A stretch of DNA of 64,000 nt, from NCBI GenBank assembly GCA_016802295.1, contig JAESIW010000020.1:5401281-5465280 (forward strand), read 5' to 3'. This DNA is from Brachionus rotundiformis (Eukaryota > Rotifera > Eurotatoria > Ploima > Brachionidae). The notes beneath the pieces were generated by a model. The model saw only the letters and a program-made list of their open reading frames with translations. It did not search any database and was not told where the DNA came from. Position numbers and translations under genes: made by a program. This document shows positions 11,816 to 22,313 of this stretch, piece by piece (position 1 is the first letter of the stretch; every line of letters starts with the position of its first letter).

Positions 11816-13873
11816 TTAATAAACTGCATTCAATTGTTCCATAATCAGTTCTATTTGTTTTGGATTCGTATAAAAGTGTACAAAGAAATTGCGCCTTATA
11901 TTTCTTAGCTCATTTGTTGAAAACTGCTGTTTAAGGTGACTATAACTCTGGTAAACTTGTGACACGAACAAACTCTGCAAATCTCTGCTCTGATCGTTCA
12001 ACTTGGTCACTTTTTCTTCCAAACATTTATTCATTTTGGCATTTATCTTGCTCAAATTGAAGCTAAAAGCGTTGTTTAACTTGGACTCACTAGTTGAATT
12101 ATCTTTTTCATACAAATACTCAATTGACTTTAAAATTATATTGTAAAAGTATTTGAATTGTTGTTCAGAGTTTAGAACTTTTTTTTTGTACGTGCTATTT
12201 ACAAAGTTTATCAAGAGAAAAAAATTTTGTACATTATCATCAAAATTGATAGAAATCGGATTTTGAAATTCAAATACATCACTGCCAAAATTTTTATTCT
12301 GGTCAAATTTGGTCAACACTGAGATCAGAAATTGGTTCAACAAATGTAATAGAGTCGAATTTGAGTCGTTTTGCATATCACCCACATAGCTCAACTTCGA
12401 GCTTAACTGCTTGCTTGGCGATGATATGAAGCGATTTGTGATACTTGAATTAATTGTGGATGATAATAAGCCCTGCTTGGAGTACTGATTCATGCTCAAG
12501 TTTTTATTTCCTTGTATCATGCTGTTGAATGGACATCCTATTAATGAACTCGAAAGAATAGAATTATTTGTATTGGTTTTGTTTTCTGGGTTGTTGTTTG
12601 ACTCTATTAATTCACAAAACAAATGCTTCAAGTTTTCCAAATGATTCAGCTTGGATGCTTGTAAATGAGCTATTATATCTATTCGAGATTTCTGTGAATT
12701 CAGAAACTTGAGAATTTTTTCCTGTTTATTAAAAAAAAGATTTAAATCAATTTCTTTATTTTCCAAGTCTATGCAAGCCAAGTGCACCATTTTTAGATAA
12801 GCCAGTTGATTTATTAAATTTGGCATTAGTCTGACCAAATCTTGTAATTTATTTTTGGCATCATCTCTTTGTTTCTCGTTTTCCAATATTTTGCTCTCCA
12901 ACTCGCGCACCAAATTGTTATTTTGTCTCAGCTCATCTTCAGTGTAGACAAAAAATTGATCGAATTCATTGTCTATTCGGCTTATCTCGTCTAAAACGAC
13001 CCGTGCCGAACAATCTGCTATCTTCATCTGAATCCATTTGTCCATTACTTTGGGAAATTTTTTTTTCATGATTAGCTGAAATTGTTTCTGTTCAAGGATC
13101 TCAGACTCGGTTGGCTCTTTGGCTTTTTCATCCGGGTCCGAGCTCAATTTCGATTCTAAATTGTCCAAATCAGTGCAGTGAATTTCCAAATTCATTAACT
13201 TTTTGACCACATTTAAAAACAGATTTTCATTGACCAAGTAATTTTCAATTATTTCACTGTCCTGATTAGGACCCAGCTCATTCAGTCGGTCCTCATCGCC
13301 CAATTTTGCCTTAAGTTCAATGAATGATTTGTTCAAAGACTGATTTGAAGTTTTGAGTGCATTTTTAATAAAAGTCTCTTTTTCGTCAAGCTTGGCACTT
13401 ATCCTGCTCTCGGCTTCCTTTTTCATCCTAAGGTCTTTTAAATTATCAGTGAATTTTTTATGACAAAAAGAATTGAACTGTTGTCTCTGGCGCTTGATTC
13501 GAACTTCCCTTTCCAATGATTCAATTTTTTTCTTCAATACTGCCGGATCATTGCAGCTTTCTACGTCAAATTCATCTGAGGAATCCACACTTTTCAGCTT
13601 TAGGCGGTCATCTTGTTCCAAATTCAATAGTCTGTGCATCTCTTGAAGCTTATTTATGTCATAAATGACTTGTCCTTTGGCTGCTTTGGCACTAAAGGCG
13701 CTCAGTTTTTCCCTGCTATGATAACATGATTCATTGATTTTACCAAAGAACTTTTCAAAAAAAGGCTTCAAATCCGGAAATTCGAATAGATAGTTCAAAC
13801 TATTCGGATTAAGTTTCGATGGATAATTACATTTTTTTAATAAAGTACATAATTTTTCCGACTTGCTTTCCAT
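11816..13873 (-). CDS. HAUS3: HAUS augmin-like complex subunit 3
   Basis: Single-exon gene for a 685-residue protein. The N-terminal 80 residues match the HAUS3 family start: a short helix with LLKKCNYPSKLN, then LNYLFEFPDLKPFFEKFFG and a Ser-rich KLSAFSAKAAKGQ segment. The rest is mainly predicted coiled coil (Glu/Lys/Leu-rich, residues about 110-400), as expected for a subunit of augmin. Augmin recruits gamma-tubulin to existing spindle microtubules so that new ones branch from them. The protein is somewhat longer than human HAUS3 (about 600 aa); an Asn/Ser-rich insert near residues 425-500 accounts for much of this. The ATG at 13873 is chosen because it places the conserved N-terminus directly at the start. 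TTLL5 lies downstream on the same strand, but there is no sign that the two are co-transcribed. Confidence 0.88.
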   Translation of the reverse strand: MESKSEKLCTLLKKCNYPSKLNPNSLNYLFEFPDLKPFFEKFFGKINESCYHSREKLSAFSAKAAKGQVIYDINKLQEMHRLLNLEQDDRLKLKSVDSSDEFDVESCNDPAVLKKKIESLEREVRIKRQRQQFNSFCHKKFTDNLKDLRMKKEAESRISAKLDEKETFIKNALKTSNQSLNKSFIELKAKLGDEDRLNELGPNQDSEIIENYLVNENLFLNVVKKLMNLEIHCTDLDNLESKLSSDPDEKAKEPTESEILEQKQFQLIMKKKFPKVMDKWIQMKIADCSARVVLDEISRIDNEFDQFFVYTEDELRQNNNLVRELESKILENEKQRDDAKNKLQDLVRLMPNLINQLAYLKMVHLACIDLENKEIDLNLFFNKQEKILKFLNSQKSRIDIIAHLQASKLNHLENLKHLFCELIESNNNPENKTNTNNSILSSSLIGCPFNSMIQGNKNLSMNQYSKQGLLSSTINSSITNRFISSPSKQLSSKLSYVGDMQNDSNSTLLHLLNQFLISVLTKFDQNKNFGSDVFEFQNPISINFDDNVQNFFLLINFVNSTYKKKVLNSEQQFKYFYNIILKSIEYLYEKDNSTSESKLNNAFSFNLSKINAKMNKCLEEKVTKLNDQSRDLQSLFVSQVYQSYSHLKQQFSTNELRNIRRNFFVHFYTNPKQIELIMEQLNAVY

Positions 13874-16800
13874 GGTCTCAAATTTCGGACCGAGCTAATT
13901 AGAAAAAAATTTGGTATTTTAAGTACAAAATTATGAATCTATTTTTTTTTCAAAAAACTAAGATTAAAAAATTTTAATTTATTTATTTGCTAGTTTATAT
14001 TAGTGTATTTTTTTTATAAATTGGTGCATTTAAAATTTTAAAAATTCAATTTTAGAAATTTAAAAAACTTGTTAGTTTGTGAAATATAAAACGAGGAATA
14101 CTTTTAACACTTGAGTTGAGTTAGACTCTTTTATCAATTTTTTTGCTCTATTTTAGTTGAAATATAAGCCTATCTTTTCACAATAAATAAATGGTGTTAC
14201 TTTTTTTTTAGTTTAATTTGATTTTTTGAAATTTATTAAATAAAATTATTTAATTAATTAATTTATTATTATTATTAGATGCTTTAATTTTGAAAGTAGA
14301 AAGCATTCTGGCAACTGTTTAAGTTACTAAAATTTCAATAAAAATAATAAAAAAATTAATATAAGATAAACTTTCTCTTTGCTGTCCTTATTAATAATTT
14401 TTTCTATTTTGATTATTAATCCCAAGACTAACTCTATTAACGTTTTCTTTTTCAAATGATTTTTGATGGTAATGTGTCTTAAAGCAAAATTCCATAATAA
14501 TTTAGTCTGAAATCTAATCAGACATATTAAATTGCTAACTTAAATTAATCAAGCATTTGATAAATTGATGAATCATTTTTCTTTGCATTTCTAGGAGATA
14601 TTTCTTTATAATATTAAAAAAAAATACAAAAATTTGGTAAACTTAAACTAAGTGATAAGTAAATAGATTGGAGAAAAAATTTTGTTTAATATTGAATTAA
14701 TTTTATTTAATAAAAAAAAATTCATACTAAGATCATGATTTTATATGGTTTGTGATAAGTTAATAAGATAGAAATTTATATATTTAGTTTGATGGGAAGC
14801 GATCAATTCTTCTAAATAATACTCAGTTAATCTTAGGCATATTTACATCTATGATTCCATATAATTTGTTTTATTTTATATTTAAAAATGGAAATGACTC
14901 AGCGTAAAGCCAACTTAAAACCTTTCCATCTCAAACTTTTTAAGATAAACAATCAATTACACCGAATAGTAAATTGTTGAATTAACTTCTGGTAAATCAT
15001 TAGTAATTAGGTCGATATTAAGTAAACCGCTAAATTAAAATTATAGCAATTTAGGATTTAAGTAACATAATCAAAATTATTTTCCAAAATTATTTCAGCT
15101 TTATTTAATTAACCGGCTAATTTTTCTTTTAATTAATTAATATTTTTTACATTTATTAAAATTTTCAAAGTTTAATCATTTAATTAACTATTCAATGAGT
15201 TATGATTTCTTGTTCGAATAGTATAAATTAAACATAACTAGAATAAAGAATTTGATTTATCTATGTGAAATTACTTGTTTTAATCAGGCTTTTTCATAGA
15301 TAAGCGAATGATGTTATATAACTTGGAATATAATCGTTTTATTTTTCTAATTTTGCTCTAGTATAAAATTATTATCTTCTTTTTGATCAATTTAATGGCT
15401 TATAGATAAGCGTACTAAAATATATGCATTGAATCAGAAAATTCAAAATATTTTTGACATTTTAATATTTGAGTCTAATTTAATTGAGTCTATGACAAAA
15501 GAATTTATTAATTCAAAATCAAATAAGTTGGTTTTTTTATTGTTTGAAAGAATTTTTAAATTGTTATGAATGAATAAGAACTTAAGCTCGATAAAATCTT
15601 ATCACCCTGAAACCATTTAGAACTAAAATATCCAAAGTCGATTATTTTAATTGTTTTTTAAATTTTTATATTAATGTTTATTTAGTGCTATATTTCAGTT
15701 TATTTAAAAATTGTACTCATGATTAAAATTTTTTGCAAAAAAATTATAATTAATAGAGCTCGTTTTTTTGGATCATTAAACTCGTCTGGTAGTAAAATAG
15801 TTAATAAGGAGGTTTTCTAGTTGTTACAGTGCATTGGTTCAACCATAAGTTCCAGTATCTGTCCTAATTTAATTATTTTTAGCCTTTTCATTTTAAAATT
15901 GTATAATTGTATACTATCTTTGCATTAAGTCAGCGATATATAATAGTTAATTTATTCACATTTAAGTTGATTAAAAATTGCTCTTTTTATTTTTAAGAAA
16001 AATTATTTTTATTAATCCAAGATTAATATTTCGATTATTAGCATATCTTAGGGTCCTTAAAATCAAAGAAATAATGTATGAAAATAATTTTTGGTTTTAA
16101 AAATAGTTTTTGAATTGGTATTTTTGAATATTCTTTATAAACCTGGTTTGAAAGTTTAATAAAGCTTCATTTTATTACGGATTCGCTGATGAAACCAGCA
16201 AGAAAAAATTAAATATTCAATTAATAATAAATAATGAAGTGAATTTAAAGTTAGAAAGGGTCGAATTCTTTGGGGAAAATTATCCCATAAATAATGCTTG
16301 GCAGCCGTATAACTATTAGAAAGAGAGTTTGATAAATATAATTTTTGTTTTATTTTCAAATTTTTGAAAAAGGTTGTCTCATCAAAAAAAAAAAGATTTG
16401 AGGATTCAATCAGGTTCTTAAACTTGTCATAATGGTTTTCATAAAAAATATAAAAGTAAACTTAAGAGAGCTTAAGCAACTTAAACTAAAATGGGGATAA
16501 AAATATTCATGACGTTAAAATAGGAAAACACTCATTCAATTTAGAGCAGATTTTTAATTTTGATAAAAAATTTTAATTAAAAACAAAAAAGTTTTAAAAA
16601 TAAGTAAAATGGTTTTATACAATTTTAAGGCTTTGTTTTTATGTAGTTGTTGATTTTTTTTTGATAAAGCAACACCTCTAAGTCATTAGTCCTTTTCCAA
16701 TTGCCTCAACATTAAACGAAGGAGCTGGGTTTGTTTAAATTAACAATTTTATTAATAATAAAATATAAACAAAAAAGTGAAGAACAATAAAAATTTTTAT

Positions 16801-19406
16801 CAGCTTACGAAATTGTTTAAAGAGAATCAGTGTTGGGAAAAAGCTAATTTTTGAAGTTAAATATCTAGAATGCTTTTTTTTGGTTTATAAATAATTTTTA
16901 ATTTAATTTTGATTCTTCCTATTGTAAATATCACACTAAGTGACCCTACTAGTTAAAAAAGTTTAAAAAAAGTTAATTATTTTATTGGACCATTTTTACT
17001 AGAGATTTAATTTTAAAATTTATGAGTGGATTAATGAACTTTTTTGAAGGCGTTCTTTCTAGACAAAAAAAGCAGTTTTTAAATAACAATAGCTTAAAAA
17101 TTTTTGAATAATAAAAGAAATATTTGTTGTTAGATTATCTGTGGATTGATTTTATTTGGTTTCTCTCTTTACAAATCAAAAATAGGATGTAAAAATTTAA
17201 TTTGTCCAAAGATCATGCAATCGGTTAAGTATTTATCTCAAGATTAGATGAATATTTTGGCCTAGATAGAGATAATAATATAACAGGTTTTTATTTAGAC
17301 ATTAGCTTAATTATCAAACTTATCTAACCACTTATTCAATGGGTCTAAAATTTTTATAAAGGGTTATCTAATAAAACTTTGGTAAAAATTTTAGCTTTTT
17401 TGTTGAGGGAAATTAAAATTTTTTTGTGAATTCTTAGTTTTAAAAAAATTGTATTCAACACATTATATAAATAGAATTCGTTTATAAAATTATAAATTTA
17501 AAAAATTAGCTTAAGATTCAACTATTTGAAAGATGAAAAATTCGAATCAGCTGAAAATATATAAGTTGATTGCTTTATTTAAACATTTTAATTTTAAGAT
17601 CAACATCTTTTAAAAGGTAAAAAAAAAACGAATTTTGAGATTAGTTAAAAATGTTAAATAGATAACTCTTGCAAGATTTTATGTTTTTAATTATTCATTA
17701 CTTATTGTTGAGAAAAGTTGATTAGGTTTTTATTTTTCGCAGTAGTGATGAGTACTCATAGACGATTAGAACAAAATTATTTTAGATAATTTGTTCGGTG
17801 AATTGATTGATTTTTTAAATTTTGTCTGAAACCCTAGGTGGTTGGTATTAATGGCAATCCATTGATGCTAAAATATTTCGAGTATTTTTTTAAGAATAAC
17901 CTAGTTAATTGTTAATTCAAAAAAAAATAATTTTCTCAGTTTTATTTAAAAATTCACTAATCTAAATATTTTATCTTTTTGTATGTCAATAGACTTATGT
18001 CGTTCCAAATGAACAAGTTTTTTAATTAAGTATTGGAAATACGATCAAATTATGGAGGCTTTGGTGAACATATTTTTCAATAAAGATGGTTATTAACTAA
18101 TAAAAACTTATTTAATTCAATTAAATAGAAATTTTAAGCCAAAACATTATAAATTAAATCAAATTTTAGTATGTTTTTTATAAACAAACAAGCTTCAAAA
18201 TTCATACTATCAGAATAAACTAGTTTAAAGGCAGTATGACTAAATATTTGATGATTCATCGATAAAAAATTTGTTTTGGTTGTGGTCTAAATTGTCTAAA
18301 AATAGTCAGATCTGATTTTAAAAGATAAGATAAATTTAAATATTGCCTGATTAATAATTTATAATGTAATAATTTATTAAATTAGTTCACGATAATTTTC
18401 TAATACGCAAATTTTATTTTATTTTTAATGTTTTTTTCTGGAAACTAATTTAGTTCATTCTATTTTATAAATTTTTATAAAATGAATGCTAATTTAAAAT
18501 AGAATTGACAATTATGCTTAAAATCCATTAGTTAATATTTAATTTTTAGTTTTTAATAAATTTTTTAATTTTTTTTGTTAAGTAAATATGTGAAAATTAT
18601 AAGATTAAGAAAACATTTATAAGCATTAAAGGTAAATTTTTACTTGATCCTTTTTGGAAGCTATTAATAGAAATTTTTCAAGCTATTTAGTTTTAACTAA
18701 AAATCAGTAATAGCTCTGAATTTAAAAAGTTTAAATTTAATCACAAAATCGATTAATTAAAAATCTAATAAACATTAGAATTAAAAAAGTCTTCATAAGT
18801 ACCTGATATCGACTTTTATTTAGGGCAAATATTTAATTTCCTTGATTGTTTAAATATAAAAAACAAACAGTTATTAGCATAATTTAGCTTGATTAGGAAA
18901 AAATTAGAGTTAATTAAAGTGATAACATCTATATCTAAATAAAACGCACAAACAAAACTTTATTTCAGCTTAAAAATGGTTTATGGAAAGATATTTTAGC
19001 TTCAAAAGCAAGCAGATGCTTAATTATCATCAAATCGTTTAAACGCATGCCAATCATTTATTTATTTTAAATAAATATTCAAACATCTTTTAGATTTTAT
19101 TATATTTTAAACTTAAATTTTAAAGTGTTATCTTACCAATTTTTTTTTCGTGAATCCTTTAGATTAGGTTTTCAAGAGGCTCAACTTTGGAAAACAAACC
19201 ATTAAGCCATTTTTAGTTCTAATCCTTGGTTATTAAATGACTTTTAGAAAAAAAATATTTGTTTTAAATGTTACAAATTTAGAGAGTTTATTACAAAATT
19301 AGAATATTTTTTAAATATACAATAAATAAATAAATTTTGATTGAGGATAATTTAAGTTATTAATTTACAAGACTTATCAAAAAAATAGTAAAAAAATATC
19401 ATTTGT
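13874..19406. other. Long gene-free AT-rich region
   Basis: About 5.5 kb with no coding region I can support. Open frames are short and look like chance in AT-rich DNA (for example 16156-16359 on the minus strand). A (TTA)n-like run lies near 14265-14278, and poly-A/T tracts are common. No tRNA cloverleaf, terminal inverted repeat or transposase remnant was found by eye. Confidence 0.55.
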
Positions 19407-19817
19407 TTATGCTAAGAAGGAGGCTTCATGACTGTGTCTTTTCATAACATTTCCCATTGATTCTCTCTTGGACAAAAACGAAGCCTCGTGGCTATGGCGT
19501 TTTACAGGAGTTTCTATGGTATCTCTTTTTGACAAGAATAAAGCTTCATGGCTGTGTCTTTTCACAGTTTGAGAAACTTCTTCCATTTCACGCTTGTTCA
19601 ATTCCATATCTCTCTTTTTCATCATAACATCATCTGTCATTCGTTTTTTCATTATGACATCATTGGTCATTCTTTTATTCATCATAACATTATTTGTCAT
19701 TCTTTTATTCATCATTCTGTTCATCATTCTAGGTGACATACTCATGGTTTCGCGCTTGGAGATTGCCGAACAGTAGACAATCAATAGCAAAATGGATAAG
19801 ACAAATAGAACCTTCAT
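19407..19817 (-). CDS. Secreted multi-peptide precursor (putative neuropeptide)
   Basis: One-exon gene for a 136-residue prepropeptide that I cannot place in a known family. Residues 1-18 form a signal peptide (MKVLFVLSILLLIVYCSA). The rest is divided by many dibasic sites (KR at 21-22, 38-39, 48-49, 58-59, 68-69, 75-76, 86-87, 97-98, 106-107, 117-118, 126-127), the layout cut by prohormone convertases. Three near-identical nonapeptides result: HSHEALFLS (88-96), HSHEASFLS (108-116) and HSHEASFLA (128-136, ending at the stop codon). A second repeat family lies before them: MTNNVMMN, MTNDVIM and MTDDVMM. Short acidic spacers (DTIETPV, ESMGNVM) sit between copies. No Gly precedes the cleavage sites, so C-terminal amidation is not expected. 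An antimicrobial or structural secreted peptide is possible, but cleavage-framed repeats with conserved mature sequence favour a signalling peptide. Confidence 0.8.
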   Translation of the reverse strand: MKVLFVLSILLLIVYCSAISKRETMSMSPRMMNRMMNKRMTNNVMMNKRMTNDVIMKKRMTDDVMMKKRDMELNKREMEEVSQTVKRHSHEALFLSKRDTIETPVKRHSHEASFLSKRESMGNVMKRHSHEASFLA

Positions 19818-19857
19818 TCTTGTAAAACGCTAAGCCGAGATCAAATGAGAATCAAAA

Positions 19858-19864
19858 TTATATA
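19858..19864 (-). promoter_or_regulatory. TATA-box-like element upstream of the peptide precursor
   Basis: On the minus strand this reads TATATAA and lies about 41-47 bp before the ATG of the secreted precursor, which would leave a very short 5' UTR. In such AT-rich DNA a match of this kind can occur by chance, so the support is its position only. Confidence 0.3.
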
Positions 19865-22313
19865 ATTGTTAAAAATTTAGGAGCAAGCAAATTTATAGCT
19901 GTTAAATTCTAAAGAGTATTATATTTATTTAAATTATATTTTGAATAGCTAGAGCTAGTTCTAACATGAATTTTGTAGATAGAATTTTATTTATAAAAAG
20001 AATAATAGATGAAACACATTATAAAAAAGTAACAAAAGAAATCTAAATGATTTTAAAGATTAAAATCGGTGTTAAATTGATTTAAGTGATTCAAATTTAT
20101 TTTTAAATTAGTAACAAAGATCATCGTGATGTAAAGAAAATTAGCCACTAATATATTAATTATTCTTAAATTGTAAATTCTTTTTTTAAGAATCGGTTAT
20201 TGTTTTTAATAGCTAATTTTTAAAAAAGTATTTTTTCACCACTTAAAATTAATTTTGAAAATTGCTAAAATTCACTTTAATAAACCTTAATGAATTCAAA
20301 TTTAATTAACAAAGTACATAAATTTTGTTTACTATATTTACCAGCTAAGCTTAAAAATTATTTTTACTTAAGGTTTCGATTAGGTATTAGATAAATAAAA
20401 ATAAACTAAAATTTAGTTTTAATTTTGGAAACAAAATTTTATTTAACTTTGTTTAAATAACTTTTTATAATTATTTCCAAAGTTAACTTTTAAGAGTACA
20501 AGTGCCAAATTGTTTTGAATATTATAAATTTGATTTTTTCTCATTATTGGTCATTAGTTTATATCGAGAAAAATGAAAAACAAATATTTTCAAAATTTTA
20601 TTCTAAAACTTTGAAATTATATTAAAGATGCATTTATAAAATAAGACAAAATCATAGCACTTTAGTACAATTATTCACACTTTATCAAGCAGTATGTTTT
20701 GTCTTGAAGTCAAATAAGCCAAAATGTAATTAAATTAGCAATTGCCAGTCCTGTGCACCCGGTCGTCCTGACTATTTTTAATTTTAGTACAATTGAAAAA
20801 CTCTTCTTCATCTATAAATTAATTTCAAAAATAAAATTATAATAATTTACTTTTTTAATTTTATCAAGTATTTATCGTTACAGTCTATTGATCAAACGTG
20901 ATTAGACCTGATACAAATTCTAACACTATATTAATTATTTAATATCAGATATTGAGTTTATAATATGATGATAAAATAAAAGATTTACTAAATTGATCAA
21001 AATGAATTCCTTATTTATTGTAAATAATTACTATAGTCTAGTTTTTTTAATGATTTATGTCCCAATTTGATTGTTTTAAGAGCTTGAGATGGACTAAACA
21101 CAGATTATAATAATAAGAATACAGATAAATGTATTCGTAAGGGATTTTTTTTAATAATAAAATTGCCAACAGAATCTGGCAATAGAAAAATGGTTCATAC
21201 CAGAGCTTTTTTATTTTGCGATAAAAGTTAAATTTGATAACACTAGATAATAGACAATTAGCCACAAGTTTGCTTGGTTTAGTTTGATTTAATAAGAGCT
21301 ATTGTTTTTGTCTAACCTAAGGCAATGCCGACTATTAAATTAGATCTTGAGATTTAATAAATTCTTCAGTTGTAAATAAACCTCTTGGTTTAAATATTTG
21401 TCAGTGAAGAGTTTGTAAAATTTTCTTAATTATTTTTGATCTTGATTAGTTTATAAATAGGGTTTAAGTTTTCAGGCAAAGTTCTCAAGAGACAATTTTG
21501 GCATCAAATTGCAAAAATTGGATGCCAGTTTCAAAATTTAGTTTCCTTTTTCCAAGTGCAATGGCAAACACAACAAAAACAAAAGCTTAATTTTCTGCAT
21601 AAAAAATACTCCAAATGTTAGTTTAACATAGTTAATGTTAATTTAGAATAAATGTCCAATTTTTAATTTTAATAATAATATTTCCTTAACAATTAGAAAA
21701 TCATAAATTAATTTTTAAGTGTCAATTGATCAAGGCGCGGACTAGAGATCAAATTTTTGTTCAGCCTGTGCGCTTTTGGCTTCAACCAACTTTACCTATA
21801 GTTATGCATTTTGCTATTTAACATAATTCAATAAGCTATCTCTAATACTTGATCATGATGAACTATTGCTAATTAAAAATTCGCAAAAATGTTCGACTTT
21901 AATTAAATATTCATAGCTATAAGATAACGACTTTGGTGTACAAGACTAAAAAATTATACATTTATACTAAATATTTTCAATTGTAATTTGTATAAAAAGC
22001 ATTAGTAAGAATAAATGTTAATAAGAATAGAATTGAGTGCTTTTTTTCTAAAATATCAAAACAAAGTTAGACATAGAGAGGGATATGGCTTTTTTAAGTT
22101 AATTAAAATGTTGCTTTATTGCCTAATCCGGGTGGTATTAACCATGTCATGGAGCCTAAAATTTGTTCTAAATTTAGATATTAAATTTTGGGTAGAGAAA
22201 AATAAAAACAAATAGCTCAAATATGATTACTTTGAAAATTTGAATATACATATTAAACGATTCGACTCTGGTTGATGCCATAACAATTACATAACTCGCT
22301 ACATTGACTCAAA
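19865..22313. other. Gene-free region between the peptide gene and the RUSC-like gene
   Basis: AT-rich spacer between the divergently transcribed peptide gene and RUSC-like gene, so it should contain both promoters. Short open frames at 21047-21265 and 22015-22215 lack any domain or low-complexity signature of real protein and I do not call them. Confidence 0.5.

Noticed and set aside
15826..15862. GGTTCAACC sequence resembling a tRNA T-loop
   Set aside because: The flanking bases do not form the 5-bp T stem, and no D arm, anticodon arm or 7-bp acceptor stem can be drawn around it.
16156..16359. Minus-strand frame of 67 codons
   Set aside because: It lies in the middle of a gene-free region and has neither domain nor regulatory context.
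19548..19776. Plus-strand frames opposite the peptide precursor, rich in His, Phe and Ile
   Set aside because: They are the complement of the repeated coding units. The minus strand has the signal peptide and the dibasic layout.
21047..21265. Hydrophobic 72-codon frame on the minus strand
   Set aside because: The hydrophobicity follows from AT-rich codons (Ile, Leu, Phe, Tyr). There is no clear signal-peptide layout with a cleavage site or mature domain.
22015..22215. Plus-strand frame of 66 codons upstream of the RUSC-like gene
   Set aside because: It cannot be joined in phase to the RUSC-like exons through a good donor and has no family features.
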